From contig NZ_LOHP01000021.1 in assembly GCF_001482305.1 (NCBI RefSeq), positions 1 to 64,000 of the forward strand: DNA of 64,000 bases. The letters run 5' to 3'. The notes under the pieces are model-generated. The model was not told where the DNA came from and did not search any database. It saw nothing but the letters and a program-made list of their open reading frames with translations. Each line of letters starts with the position of its first letter. Positions within the stretch are counted from its first letter, which is position 1. The stretch is from Leucobacter sp. G161 (lineage in GTDB: Bacteria > Actinomycetota > Actinomycetes > Actinomycetales > Microbacteriaceae). This document shows positions 46,196 to 55,069 of this stretch, in pieces. A program made the translations under genes and the position numbers.

Positions 46196-46299
46196 TTCTC
46201 CCCGGCGCTCGCGCGGCCCCGCCCACTCCCACTCCCAGCCTCACTCCAGGCCCACACTCCCAGTCTCACTCCTTGCCCCCACCGCACACCGCTGACTAG
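46196..46299. repeat. CACTCC-rich low-complexity stretch
   Basis: After the Nudix gene the + strand repeats CACTCCCA/CACTCC variants (for example 46224-46240 and 46252-46272). I see no gene here. It may be a degenerate microsatellite. Confidence 0.4.
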
Positions 46300-46364
46300 C
46301 CATTACCTCAGCGAAGTCAGGAGTGATAGACCGCAAAACAGCCATGACCTCGCTGAGGTAATGG
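46300..46364. repeat. 20-bp inverted repeat between convergent genes
   Basis: CCATTACCTCAGCGAAGTCA at 46300-46319 pairs with TGACCTCGCTGAGGTAATGG at 46345-46364 (19 of 20 bp) around a 25-nt loop. There is no T-run after either arm. It could be a bidirectional terminator for the Nudix gene and dgt, or a small dispersed palindromic element. Confidence 0.6.
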
Positions 46365-46413
46365 CAACTGAGCGGAGGAAGCAGGCTGCAGGCAGTCTGC
46401 AGCCCGCCAGGCG

Positions 46414-48033
46414 CTACGCCCGGGTGAGCAGGTCGAAGGCCGCTACCGCCTGCTGGTCGGTGAACGAGGAGACATAGTCGAGGATCGCCCGGGCGCGACC
46501 CCTGCGGTGGATCCCAGTTCCCGTGATGTCGCCCTGCAGCAACTCCGGGCGTTCCTGCGACAGCTCAAACAGCCGCTCGGTCGACTCATCGACCCATTCG
46601 AGCAGCCGCCGAGGTGCCCGCCCCGCATCGGAGGGATCCGACAGCCACGCGTCGAAGCCGAGTACGAGCTCCTCGACGACCCGCGCCTGTCCGCGCTGCG
46701 AGTGCGCGAGATCGGGCGTCTCAAGCACAAAGCTCGAGTGCACAAACTTCAGCACCGCAACCTCGTGCCAGGCACGCTGATTTAGGCGCACGTGACCGCC
46801 GCGCATGTGCGGATTCGCTTCGACGACAATCGCTGAGCGGAGACGCTCGATCCAGCGCCTGGTGAACCCGGATACGGCCCGCTCGCTCGCGATCCCGCCA
46901 TCGTAGGGTGTCGAGAGTAGTCCGTCCGCGAGTTCGTCACTCACACGCTGCACGGCCGCGCGGAAGGCGCCGCGGTCTGCAATCCAACCGTCCTTGCTAT
47001 TCATGCTGCGCCACCGCAGTTCGAGGGACCGGCCCGGCCTGCGCCACTCAGCGCCGATGGCCTCGAGCGGCTCGCTGGCCAGCAGTGAATCCTCGGTGAG
47101 CCAGGTTTGCAGTTCGGCCGAGACCGCGGCGTGCTGCAGCACGCCGGCCCGCGCGAAGTCGTCGAGGTCGTGCACCGCGTACGCGATGTCATCGGCGACG
47201 TCCATGACCGCGCACTCGACAGTCTGCACCCCTTCGCCAATCGCGGGAAACGCGGCGAGCGACGATTCGAGTTCGCCGGCCTCAAGCACGTACGCCGAGA
47301 ACTTCTCGGCGCCCTTGACGGGATCGTTGCCGACACCGCGCGGCCGCTCGGTGACGGGAAGCTCGTCTTCGGTCACGCCGATCCACCGCCCGCGAGTCCA
47401 CGGATATTTCAGCACCGACGCGCGCACGGCGGCCGTGAGGTTCAGACCGGGGAAGTCGCGGCCGAGGGTATCGAGCGACGTGAGGATGCGGAACGTCTGC
47501 GCGTTGCCCTCGAAACCCTCAGCGAGGCCGAGCCGTTCGCGGGCCACCCGGTCGAGGACGCGCTCCCCAAGGTGCCCGAACGGCGGGTGTCCGAGATCGT
47601 GTGCGTGTGCCGCGGCCTGCGCGACGATCGTGTCGCAGCCGCCGAGTGCGGCAATGGTGGCGCCCGTCTCGTCATCGCTCACCGCCTCGCCGCGGGCAAA
47701 AGCCTCGTGTTGGGCGGCAGCGCCCGCGAGGTTCGCCGCAACGACGCGCGCGACCGCGCTGACCTTGAGCGAGTGGGTGAGCCGGTTGTGCATCACCGGG
47801 CCGACACCCGATTGCGGCACAACCTGTGTGACGTCAGAGAGGCGGGCGAAGTACGAAGAGAAGCGGATCCGCTCGAGGTCGATGCGGAACTCTTCGAGGG
47901 CGGCTCGCTCGTCGACCCCGCTCGCCGCGCCCGGAACCTCGGGCGCCTCGGCCGCGAGGGCCGCATGCTGGGAGGATTCCTGTTCGGCGTATCGCCTGGT
48001 CGCGCGGTTCACGTGGATCGCCTGCTCAGTCAT
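46414..48033 (-). CDS. dgt: Deoxyguanosinetriphosphate triphosphohydrolase (dGTPase)
   Basis: An HD-domain enzyme that hydrolyses dNTPs to nucleoside and triphosphate. It is about 539 aa. The metal motif is AAAHAHDLGHPPFGHLGE, preceded by RLTHSLKVSAVAR with another metal His, and followed by DVADDIAYAVHDLDDF. The C-terminal part has the RLRSAIVVEANPH region. The ATG at 48033 (MTEQAIH) is preferred over 48042, with GAGGGG close upstream. It is divergent from an acetyltransferase gene. Confidence 0.92.
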   Translation of the reverse strand: MTEQAIHVNRATRRYAEQESSQHAALAAEAPEVPGAASGVDERAALEEFRIDLERIRFSSYFARLSDVTQVVPQSGVGPVMHNRLTHSLKVSAVARVVAANLAGAAAQHEAFARGEAVSDDETGATIAALGGCDTIVAQAAAHAHDLGHPPFGHLGERVLDRVARERLGLAEGFEGNAQTFRILTSLDTLGRDFPGLNLTAAVRASVLKYPWTRGRWIGVTEDELPVTERPRGVGNDPVKGAEKFSAYVLEAGELESSLAAFPAIGEGVQTVECAVMDVADDIAYAVHDLDDFARAGVLQHAAVSAELQTWLTEDSLLASEPLEAIGAEWRRPGRSLELRWRSMNSKDGWIADRGAFRAAVQRVSDELADGLLSTPYDGGIASERAVSGFTRRWIERLRSAIVVEANPHMRGGHVRLNQRAWHEVAVLKFVHSSFVLETPDLAHSQRGQARVVEELVLGFDAWLSDPSDAGRAPRRLLEWVDESTERLFELSQERPELLQGDITGTGIHRRGRARAILDYVSSFTDQQAVAAFDLLTRA

Positions 48034-48078
48034 GCCCCTCATTCAATCACTCAGGCACCCGGCAATTAGCATTGAGCT

Positions 48079-48621
48079 ATGACTTTCGCCCCCATCCGTT
48101 CCGAACGCCTCGAACTGCGCCTCCTCACCGAGGCTGACAGAGACTGGTTGGTGAGCGTGCACGCGCAGGCCGACGTCGGTCGATTCATTCCCGCTGGCCC
48201 CTGGACCGAGGACATCGCCGAGGAGGAGTTCGCCAAGCGGATCTCCCGGCAGGGCTTCGATACCGAGCAGGGAGCGGTCTCGCTCGTCGCAACATACGAC
48301 GGCACGCCCGTGGCCGACATTGTGAGCTGGTTCACCGATCGGGAGCATCGGGTCGCCGAGATCGGTTGGGCCGGCGACCCCGAGCACGCAGGTCAGGGCT
48401 TCGTCACCGAAGCCGCAGCTGCGCTCCTCGACCATCTCTTCAACGACGAACGCATGCACCGCGTGGCCGCACGAATCGACCCACGCAACGAGCCGTCGAT
48501 GCGCGTCGCCGAGCGGCTCGGGATGCAGCTTGAGGGCCACCTGCGGGCAAACGACTGGATGCGTGGGGAGTGGTGCGACACGCTCGTGTACGGGATGCTC
48601 GCGAGCGACCGGAATGTCTGA
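48079..48621 (+). CDS. GNAT acetyltransferase, RimJ/RimL type
   Basis: A 180-residue N-acetyltransferase. The start IRSERLELRLLTEADRDW and the segment AEIGWAGDPEHAGQGFVTEA (acetyl-CoA site), then RVAARIDPRNEPSMRVAERL, are typical of RimJ/RimL-like enzymes that modify ribosomal proteins or antibiotics. TAGCAT at 48067-48072 ends 6 nt before the ATG, which suggests a leaderless message. The substrate is unknown. Confidence 0.85.
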   Translation: MTFAPIRSERLELRLLTEADRDWLVSVHAQADVGRFIPAGPWTEDIAEEEFAKRISRQGFDTEQGAVSLVATYDGTPVADIVSWFTDREHRVAEIGWAGDPEHAGQGFVTEAAAALLDHLFNDERMHRVAARIDPRNEPSMRVAERLGMQLEGHLRANDWMRGEWCDTLVYGMLASDRNV

Positions 48622-48642
48622 GGTCGCACCTACACTGTTGGC

Positions 48643-49212
48643 ATGAGCAGCAGCGGTAGTTTCGGCAATCAGACTCGCGGGGAACGCGTCCCGGCAATCG
48701 AGCGCGCGACGGGTCGCCCCTGGGATGAATGGCTTGCCGTCTTTACCGTGCACGGGGCCCGCTCGCTGAGCCACACCGAGATCGCGCGGTTGGCGCTGTC
48801 GACAATGCCACCCGGAGTCGAGAACGAAGAGTGGTGGGCGCAGGGCGTCGCGATCGCCTTTGAGCAGCATGTCGGCCTCCGCGTGCCCGGCCAGTCGTCG
48901 ACCGGGTCGTTCCGCGTGAGTGCGAGCCGCACGCTCACCCTCGACCGTGATGCCGCACTCGAGGCATGGGCAACCGCGTACGGGGCGGTCGCCAATCATC
49001 TAGGGCACACCGTCACCGATCGCCGCAGTTCCCGCACCGAGAAGCGGTCGTTCTGGCGCTTCAATCTCGCGGGTGCGGGCAAGGTCGAGGTCGCAGCCAC
49101 CCCGAAGGGCGAGGGGAAGACCACCCTCGCGATCAGCCAAGACGGGCTGCCCGACGGCGAGCAGATTGAGCACTGGCGGGCGCACTGGAAGGCGCAGCTC
49201 GCGGCCCTGTAA
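48643..49212 (+). CDS. DUF4287-like conserved protein
   Basis: A soluble 189-residue protein. The N-terminal part AIERATGRPWDEWLAVFT, SHTEIARLAL and WWAQGVAIAFEQHVGLRVPG resembles the DUF4287 module often fused to SRPBCC/AHSA1 domains. The C-terminal part (AWATAYGAVANHLGHTVTD to KGEGKTTLAISQDG) could be such a ligand-binding fold. No function is known to me. TACACT at 48631-48636 ends 6 nt before the ATG, so it is another leaderless candidate. A tandem repeat follows the stop. Confidence 0.65.
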   Translation: MSSSGSFGNQTRGERVPAIERATGRPWDEWLAVFTVHGARSLSHTEIARLALSTMPPGVENEEWWAQGVAIAFEQHVGLRVPGQSSTGSFRVSASRTLTLDRDAALEAWATAYGAVANHLGHTVTDRRSSRTEKRSFWRFNLAGAGKVEVAATPKGEGKTTLAISQDGLPDGEQIEHWRAHWKAQLAAL

Positions 49213-49217
49213 GGTCC

Positions 49218-49295
49218 GATCCGGGAGCGGGATCCGAACTCAGGATCCGCGAGCGGGATCCGAACTCAGGATCCGGGAGCGGGGTCCGAACTCAG
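49218..49295. repeat. Three tandem 26-bp repeats
   Basis: Units at 49218-49243, 49244-49269 and 49270-49295 differ by one or two bases; each holds GATCCG, GAGCGG and TCCGAACTCAG. A degenerate fourth unit follows, ending in alternating CTCGGG/CTCGCG near 49330. It lies between two plus-strand genes. Confidence 0.75.
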
Positions 49296-49418
49296 GATTC
49301 GGGCTCGCGCTCGGGCTCGCGTTCGGCCCGCACACAGCTTCCCAACAGCGAGGACAGAAATCATAGATGCACGAACGCCTCGCGACAGCGCGAGAGGTGT
49401 CATCGCAGGGGGAACACC

Positions 49419-50369
49419 GTGAACCAAGCCATCGGAATCGTCTGGAATCCATCGAAGGTTGCGGAGGAAGAGCTGCGGCAGGCGGTTGACGCCGCAGTGA
49501 CCGATGCTGCGAGCACCGCCGAGGTGCGCTGGTTCGAGACCACAAAGGAAGACCCTGGCCAGGGCGCTACCGCCGCCGCGATCGCTGCCGGCTGCTCGCT
49601 CATCGTTGCCGCTGGCGGTGACGGCACCGTTCGCGCGGTCGCTGAAGCGCTCGGCGGTTCCGGCGCCCCGGCAGCAGAGCTCGGGATCCTCCCGCTCGGC
49701 ACCGGCAACCTTCTCGCGCGCAACCTCGACGTGCCACTCGGCGATATCGAGGCCGCGTTCTCGCGCGTGCTCACGAACAGCGCGCGGCCACTGGATCTCG
49801 GATCGGTGCGCCTCTCGTTCGCGGACGGCTCCGAGGAGACGCACAGCTTCGTGGTCATGGTTGGCTTCGGGATCGACGCGCACATGATCGTCGAGACCGA
49901 CGACGAGCTCAAGGCGAAGGCCGGCTGGCTCGCCTACGTCGAGTCACTCGGCCGCGCGGCGACCGAGACCGAGGTGGTGGAGTTCTCGTTGACGCTCGAC
50001 GACGGCGAGGCAGCGCCCGAGCAGGCGCACACGCTCCTCATCGCGAACTGCGGCACGATTCAGGGCGGGATGACGCTGGTGCCAGACGCGCAGCCCGACG
50101 ACGGCGAACTTGACCTGCTCGTGCTCCGCGCAGATGGCGCCAGCGACTGGCTGGACACGATGCGCAACATGGTGTGGGACAACGGCCTGAAGCGGCTCCT
50201 CACCGGGGCAGACCGCGCCGAAAGCTCAGAGACCACCGAGCACCTGCGTGCGCGCACCGTGCGCGTCGAGCTCCCGCACCCGCACGCCTTCGAGGTCGAC
50301 GGCGACGACTTCGAAGACGTCGCCGCATTCGAGGTGCGGATCCTGCCGAGCGCCCTGCGCGTGCGCTAG
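49419..50369 (+). CDS. Diacylglycerol kinase-like lipid kinase
   Basis: A 316-residue protein of the DAGK catalytic (YegS/DgkB/sphingosine kinase-like) family, probably phosphorylating a lipid at the inner membrane face. The start GIVWNPSKV, the nucleotide loop IVAAGGDGTVRAVAEAL and GILPLGTGNLLARNLDVP are diagnostic, and VVMVGFGIDAHMI follows. The C-terminal domain ends in PHAFEVDGDDFEDV. It starts with GTG behind GGGGGA. It may recycle diacylglycerol for phospholipid or lipoteichoic-type synthesis; this is inference. Confidence 0.88.
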   Translation: MNQAIGIVWNPSKVAEEELRQAVDAAVTDAASTAEVRWFETTKEDPGQGATAAAIAAGCSLIVAAGGDGTVRAVAEALGGSGAPAAELGILPLGTGNLLARNLDVPLGDIEAAFSRVLTNSARPLDLGSVRLSFADGSEETHSFVVMVGFGIDAHMIVETDDELKAKAGWLAYVESLGRAATETEVVEFSLTLDDGEAAPEQAHTLLIANCGTIQGGMTLVPDAQPDDGELDLLVLRADGASDWLDTMRNMVWDNGLKRLLTGADRAESSETTEHLRARTVRVELPHPHAFEVDGDDFEDVAAFEVRILPSALRVR

Positions 50370-50405
50370 CGCGGCGTGCGCGGGCCGGGCATCACGCCGC
50401 TCGCC

Positions 50406-50424
50406 CTGACGCTTGGGGCGTCAG
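50406..50424. terminator. Short hairpin between convergent genes
   Basis: CTGACGC at 50406-50412 pairs with GCGTCAG at 50418-50424 around TTGGG. It overlaps the response-regulator stop codon. A weak terminator candidate. Confidence 0.35.
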
Positions 50425-51098
50425 CGCACCGCAGCGCCGAGTGCCGCAAGCTGCACGCGCGAGCTCGCACCGCTCTTCGCGTAGAGCGCGCCGACGTGGG
50501 TCTTCGCGGTGGTGAGCCCAATGTGCAGGGTGGTGGCGATCTGCTGATTCGTGAGCCCGTCGACGAGCAACGCGAGTACCTCGCGCTCGCGCGGTGTTAG
50601 GTCGGCAAGGCCTGCCGCGCCCGCTTCCGCCCCTACTGAGCCGGCAGCGACTCCCCCCGGCGCTGCCCGCTGCGCCTCCGCGAAGCCCGCGATCACTGAC
50701 CCGGCAATCGCTGGATCGAGCACGTGTCTGTCGGCCGCGACGTGCCGCACCGCGTCGATGAGCTCGCTGCCGCTCGTGGACTTCAGCAGGTAGCCGTGCG
50801 CGCCCGCGGCGAGGGCACTCGCGATGAGCTCGCCAGAGTCGAATGTGGTGAGGACGAGCACGCGGGTGGTGGTCTCTGCGGTGATCCGCTCGGTCGCCCA
50901 GACCCCGTCAGTGCCGGGCATGCGGAGGTCGACGAGCGCGACGTCCGGGCGTTCGCGATGGCATGCGGCGAGCGCGTCGAAGCCGTTTTCGGCCTCGGCG
51001 ACGACCTCGATCCCGTCGCCCGCTTGCAGGATCGCCGCGACCCCGCCGCGCACGGCCTCGTGATCGTCAGCGATGAGCACTCTGATCGGAGTGGTCAT
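50421..51098 (-). CDS. NarL/FixJ-type response regulator
   Basis: A 225-residue response regulator. The receiver domain has DDHEAVRGG and the phospho-acceptor Asp in DVALVDLRMPG (about 54), with LVLTTFDSG and the Lys in HGYLLKSTSG. The C-terminal LuxR-type helix-turn-helix is LTPREREVLALLVDGLTNQQ, then TTAKTHVGALY. The ATG at 51098 overlaps the kinase stop (ATGA), so the two are co-translated. The frame extends far upstream, but that part lies within the kinase gene. Confidence 0.92.
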   Translation of the reverse strand: MTTPIRVLIADDHEAVRGGVAAILQAGDGIEVVAEAENGFDALAACHRERPDVALVDLRMPGTDGVWATERITAETTTRVLVLTTFDSGELIASALAAGAHGYLLKSTSGSELIDAVRHVAADRHVLDPAIAGSVIAGFAEAQRAAPGGVAAGSVGAEAGAAGLADLTPREREVLALLVDGLTNQQIATTLHIGLTTAKTHVGALYAKSGASSRVQLAALGAAVR

Positions 51099-52297
51099 GT
51101 GGTCCCCCTGCCCGTGGCTTCCTGGAGTGGAATTGTCAGTGTCGCGCGCCAGCCCGCATGCGTGTCGCGCGAGTCGAGTGCTCCGCCGAGGCTCGCCAAC
51201 AGCACGCTCGTTCCTGCGACGCCGAGCCCGCCACTTGGGCGCTCCGCAGCGCTGCCGGTGGCCACGGCGTTCGTGAGCGTCACGCACAGGTCGCGGCCGG
51301 CCACCTTCTCCGCGCTGACAGTGAGGTCCCCCACGCCGTGTTGGGCGGCATTGGCAACGAGCTCCTGGAGCACGCGCAGCACAATGGTCGCTCGCGAGGC
51401 CTGCGCGGGCGGGAGCACCTCGCTGATGCGGGCCGCGGCCCCGTCCTCCCAGCGGATCGCCCGGCCGGCCGGGAGGAGCTGTCCGAGTTGCTGCAGCGCT
51501 TCGGCGACCCGCACCGGTTCCCGCCCGTCAGTCGCATCGACGGCGGTGAGCACGGAGATGAGCCCGCGCAGTTCCCGGTGTGCGCGGTCAGTGCCAAGCT
51601 TGGCCCGGTCGAGGCTCTGAGTGAGCGGCCCATGCTCCTGCGCGAGTTTCTCCGACTGCAGCTTCGCGGCCTCGATGTGGAGGCCCGCGACTGCGATCTG
51701 GTTCGCGACGAGGTCGTGGAGGTCGTGGGCGATGCGGCTGCGCAGCTCTCGGTTTTCGTCGGCGTGCCGCGCGTCGAGCTCGCTGCGGGTGCGCGCGCGT
51801 TCCGCGCGCACGTTCCAGCCCCACAGACCCGAAACCAGCACGATGAGCGCCCACTGCACGAGCATCACCGCTAGGCCGGGGTCACGGGGCACAATTCCAA
51901 ACAGCGCGATCACGAGCGCGAGGCCGAGGCCACCGGCGACACGGGTGAGGATCCGCACCCCGCGATCACCGCCGTATTTGATCGCCGCGTAGACGAGATC
52001 GGTGAATACCAGCACGACCCCGAGGCTCGCCCCCATGAGGGTGTCAACCAGCGTGATGATCGTTCCGAGGGCGAGGCCGAGGAACGGCCGTCGAGTACGC
52101 AGGAGCACGAGCGGGGCGATTGCGCCGAGCGTCACGAGGAACGCCCACGGCGGGGCGGGCCATAGCGCGAGGTGCCGCCAGAGGCCGCCGACACCAAACG
52201 CCCACAGCGCGACGCCGACGGCGAGCCAGAACAGCGCGATCAGCGCGGTTCGCCGGGCGGGCTGCGCCCGCAGTCTCACCCACCAGTCAGCGTTCAT
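51095..52297 (-). CDS. Sensor histidine kinase (HisKA_3 type)
   Basis: A 400-residue kinase that partners the response regulator. The first 150 or so residues hold about five hydrophobic helices with short loops, so sensing is probably within the membrane. The dimerisation/phospho-acceptor block is LRSRIAHDLHDLVANQIAVA, with the His in HDLHD; the ATPase has LQELVANAAQHG and LGVAGTSVLLASLGG. The start at 52297 has GGGAGG upstream. The target genes are unknown; the divergent neighbour is a membrane protein. Confidence 0.9.
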   Translation of the reverse strand: MNADWWVRLRAQPARRTALIALFWLAVGVALWAFGVGGLWRHLALWPAPPWAFLVTLGAIAPLVLLRTRRPFLGLALGTIITLVDTLMGASLGVVLVFTDLVYAAIKYGGDRGVRILTRVAGGLGLALVIALFGIVPRDPGLAVMLVQWALIVLVSGLWGWNVRAERARTRSELDARHADENRELRSRIAHDLHDLVANQIAVAGLHIEAAKLQSEKLAQEHGPLTQSLDRAKLGTDRAHRELRGLISVLTAVDATDGREPVRVAEALQQLGQLLPAGRAIRWEDGAAARISEVLPPAQASRATIVLRVLQELVANAAQHGVGDLTVSAEKVAGRDLCVTLTNAVATGSAAERPSGGLGVAGTSVLLASLGGALDSRDTHAGWRATLTIPLQEATGRGTT

Positions 52298-52404
52298 GGT
52301 TCCATCCTCCCGTACCGGTGCCCGGCTGGATCTCATTCGAACGGATGAGACAGGCCGACCACTCGGTGGAGCCGCGCGAGCGACGCGGCCGCGAGGCTTG
52401 ATCC

Positions 52405-53001
52405 ATGAACATCATTGTGGTCGGCATCATTGCCTGCGAGATCGGGTTTTGGGTGATGCTCGGGGGTGGGCTGGGCGCGCGCTACCTGCTGCGACTCAAG
52501 CGGCTATCGAGCGTGCTGTTGCTGTGCGTGCCGCTGCTCGATCTGCTGTTGCTCGCCTTCATCACCTGGGATCTCGTGGTGAACGGCGCGACCGCGGACT
52601 TCGCGCACGGCCTCGGGGCCGTCTATCTCGGCTTCACCGTCGCGTTCGGGCACCAGATCATTTCGCGCGCAGACGGCTGGTTCGCGCACCGCTTCGCGGG
52701 CGGCCCGCCGCCGTTCAAGGCACCGAAATCGGGGCCTGCGCAGGTGCGATACGAATGGGAGCAGTGGGGCAAAATGCTGCTCTGCGCGGTGATCGCGACG
52801 GCGGTCATCGGCCTCATCGTTTGGCTCGTCGGCGATTCGAGCCGCACCGAGGCGCTCATCGGCTGGATCGGGAGGGTGTGGCTCGTCACCGGCATCTGGT
52901 TCGTGGGCTGGCCCGTGTGGGTGACGCTGTCTGGCGGTGGCAGCGACAGCGGCTGCGCCGACCCAGACCGGCGCAGCGCGGTCGATCAGCAACGCGGCTG
53001 A
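52405..53001 (+). CDS. Conserved membrane protein, possibly YmcC-like
   Basis: A 198-residue protein with about five hydrophobic helices. Visible features are FWVMLGGGLGARYLLRLKRLS, LLDLLLLAFITWDLVVNG and the loop FAHGLGAVYLGFTVAFGHQI with a conserved-looking WFAHRFAGG. It ends with a Ser/Gly-rich tail. It resembles small membrane proteins such as B. subtilis YmcC, but no function is known. It is divergent from the two-component system and could be one of its targets. Confidence 0.65.
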   Translation: MNIIVVGIIACEIGFWVMLGGGLGARYLLRLKRLSSVLLLCVPLLDLLLLAFITWDLVVNGATADFAHGLGAVYLGFTVAFGHQIISRADGWFAHRFAGGPPPFKAPKSGPAQVRYEWEQWGKMLLCAVIATAVIGLIVWLVGDSSRTEALIGWIGRVWLVTGIWFVGWPVWVTLSGGGSDSGCADPDRRSAVDQQRG

Positions 53002-53094
53002 GCCGCCCAGGTTTCTCCCACTGTTTTCAAAGGTTTTTCGGGGCTCGGGCTGGGACAGTAAATGCACCCGCCCGCACCAACGGAAGAGCCCACT

Positions 53095-53808
53095 ATGCAG
53101 AAGAGTCACAAGATCCTGCTCGGCGTCGGCGCCGGCGTCCTCGTGCTCGGCACGGTGGGCGCCCTCGCCGGACCCGCCATCTACCGCGACCTCATCGCCC
53201 CTCCGGCAGCGGCAGCCCCAACGCTCGGAGAGTCGGCCGCAGCCGCCGACACCGCGGCAGCCGGGCAGCTCGATCCAGCTGCCCTCACCGGCGAGTGGGC
53301 GATCAGCGACGGCTCAGAGGCGGGCTACCGCGTCGATGAGGTACTCAACGGCACCGACGTCACCGTGACGGGCCGCACGCCCCAGGTGACGGGCACCTTC
53401 ACCATCGGTCAGGACGGACTCACGCTCGACGCAGCGGAGCTCGCCGTCGACGTCGCATCGATCACGACCGATAGCGGATCCCGCGACGCCTACTTCCGCG
53501 ATCAGGCGCTGCGCACAAGCGAGTTCCCCGATGCAACCTTCACCCTCACCGAACCAGTCACGCTCGCCGAAGCACCGGTCTCGGGTGAGACCGTGCAGGC
53601 GACGGCGACGGGTGAGCTCACGCTCGCGGGCGTCACCCAGCCCGTCACCGTCGACGTCGAGCTCCGCAGCGACGGCACGACCGCCGAGCTTGCCGGCGCA
53701 ATCCCCATCACCTTCGCTGACTACGGCGTGACAGCGCCCAGCCTCGGTTTCGTCGCGGTCGAGCCCGACGGGTTCGTTGAGTTCCAGCTCGTCGCGAAGC
53801 GGGCGTAA
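53095..53808 (+). CDS. YceI family lipid-binding-type protein
   Basis: A 237-residue secreted or membrane-tethered protein. A hydrophobic segment (ILLGVGAGVLVLGTVGALAG, about 6-25) is followed by an Ala-rich spacer and a YceI domain (about 60-235). The domain has GEWAISDGSEAGYRVDEVL, VDVASITTDSGSRDAYFRDQ, FPDATFTLTEPV and the GELTLAGVTQPVTVDVELRS strand. YceI folds bind isoprenoid-like lipids in a lipocalin-like barrel. GGAAGAG precedes the ATG. The role here is unknown. Confidence 0.88.
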   Translation: MQKSHKILLGVGAGVLVLGTVGALAGPAIYRDLIAPPAAAAPTLGESAAAADTAAAGQLDPAALTGEWAISDGSEAGYRVDEVLNGTDVTVTGRTPQVTGTFTIGQDGLTLDAAELAVDVASITTDSGSRDAYFRDQALRTSEFPDATFTLTEPVTLAEAPVSGETVQATATGELTLAGVTQPVTVDVELRSDGTTAELAGAIPITFADYGVTAPSLGFVAVEPDGFVEFQLVAKRA

Positions 53809-53846
53809 CGCGCCGAGCTTCGCGTGCGGTGAGACCGCCGGCCCCG

Positions 53847-55043
53847 CTACCCGTCGACGAGATCCTGCGCCTCGGGCGGGAGCTTCCGCACGCGGGCGCG
53901 GCGGCGGGGCCGCTCCGGGATCATCGAGCGCATCTCCTCGAGCTTGCCGAAGCACAGCAGCCGATCCTCCGCCTCGAGCAGCACGTGCTTGCGCGGGTTC
54001 GGGATGACCTGCACGCCGCGATGCAGCGTCAGCACGGTGATGTCGCGCTCCCAGAGCCCGAGATCGCCGAGCTGCTTGCCGACGTGCTCTGCGCCCTCGT
54101 GCATCGAGATCTCGGCGACGCCGTACCCCGTCGATACGGAGAGGCGCTGCCGCACGTCGATCTCGGGGAAGTTCACCTGGTTCGCGATGTAGTCGATGAT
54201 CGCGCCTGCGACGTCGAGGTCGGTGGCGGTCTCAATGCCCTGCAGGCCAGGCGATGAGTTCACCTCCATGACCAGCGGGCCGTCGTCGCCCTCGAGCATG
54301 TCGACACCGGCGACGCGCAGGCCCATGATCTGCGCGGCGCGCACCGCGGTCTGTTCGTAGGCCGGGTCAAGCTTCACGGGCTCGACGGTGCCGCCGCGGT
54401 GCACGTTCGAGCGGAACTCGTCACCCGAGGCGACGCGGCGCATCGCGGCAACCACCCGGTCGCCGACAACGAGGGCGCGAATATCGCGGCCGCGGCTCTC
54501 GGCGATGAACTTCTGGATGAGCACGTTCTGCTGCGTCGAGTGCAGCGTCTCGATGATGGCCTCGGCGACCTTCACCTGCGGGGCGAGGATCACGCCGATG
54601 CCCTGCGTGCCCTCAAGCAGTTTGATGACGACGGGTGCGCCACCGACCGATTCGATCGCGGGGCGTACGTCAGCACGGTTGCGCACGAACGCGGTCGGCG
54701 GCATCTCGATGGAGTGGCGCGAGAGAATCTGGATCGCCCGCAGCTTGTCGCGCGCGTTCGAGATGCCATTCGCGGTGTTCGGCGTGTAGACATCCATCTG
54801 CTCGAACTGGCGCACGACCGCAGTGCCGAAATAGGTAATCGAGTTCCCGATGCGCGGCAGGATCGCGTCGTAGTCGCTCAGCTGCTTCCCGCGGTAGCGC
54901 AGGTCGGGTTCATCCGTCGCGAGATCGATCGCAAAGCGAAGGGTGTTGAGCACCTTCACGGTGTGGCCGCGTGCTTCTGCGGCCGCGCGGAGGCGCTGCG
55001 TCGAGTACGCCTGCGGGGCGCGCGAAAGAATCGCCAGTTTCAA
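53847..55043 (-). CDS. RimK-type glutamate ligase with C-terminal extension
   Basis: An ATP-grasp ligase of the RimK family that adds glutamate to a protein C-terminus. It is about 398 aa; RimK itself is about 300. The N-terminal domain reads LAILSRAPQAYSTQRLRAAA and the ATP-grasp motifs include VVIKLLEGTQGIGVILA, VLIQKFIAESRGRDIRALVV and EVNSSPGLQGIETATDLDVA. The last 110 or so residues (from about GVAEISMHEGA to LLCFGKLEEMRSM) look like a TrkA_C/RCK_C ligand domain. A TTG at 55043 behind AGGAAA is the probable start. It is divergent, by 26 bp, from a retropepsin-like gene. Confidence 0.85.
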   Translation of the reverse strand: MKLAILSRAPQAYSTQRLRAAAEARGHTVKVLNTLRFAIDLATDEPDLRYRGKQLSDYDAILPRIGNSITYFGTAVVRQFEQMDVYTPNTANGISNARDKLRAIQILSRHSIEMPPTAFVRNRADVRPAIESVGGAPVVIKLLEGTQGIGVILAPQVKVAEAIIETLHSTQQNVLIQKFIAESRGRDIRALVVGDRVVAAMRRVASGDEFRSNVHRGGTVEPVKLDPAYEQTAVRAAQIMGLRVAGVDMLEGDDGPLVMEVNSSPGLQGIETATDLDVAGAIIDYIANQVNFPEIDVRQRLSVSTGYGVAEISMHEGAEHVGKQLGDLGLWERDITVLTLHRGVQVIPNPRKHVLLEAEDRLLCFGKLEEMRSMIPERPRRRARVRKLPPEAQDLVDG

Positions 55044-55069
55044 GGGTATTTCCTGCCAAGATAGGAGTC

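Noticed and set aside
49218-49330. Tandem 26-bp repeats considered as a CRISPR array
   Set aside because: The units are contiguous with no unique spacers and no cas gene is present.
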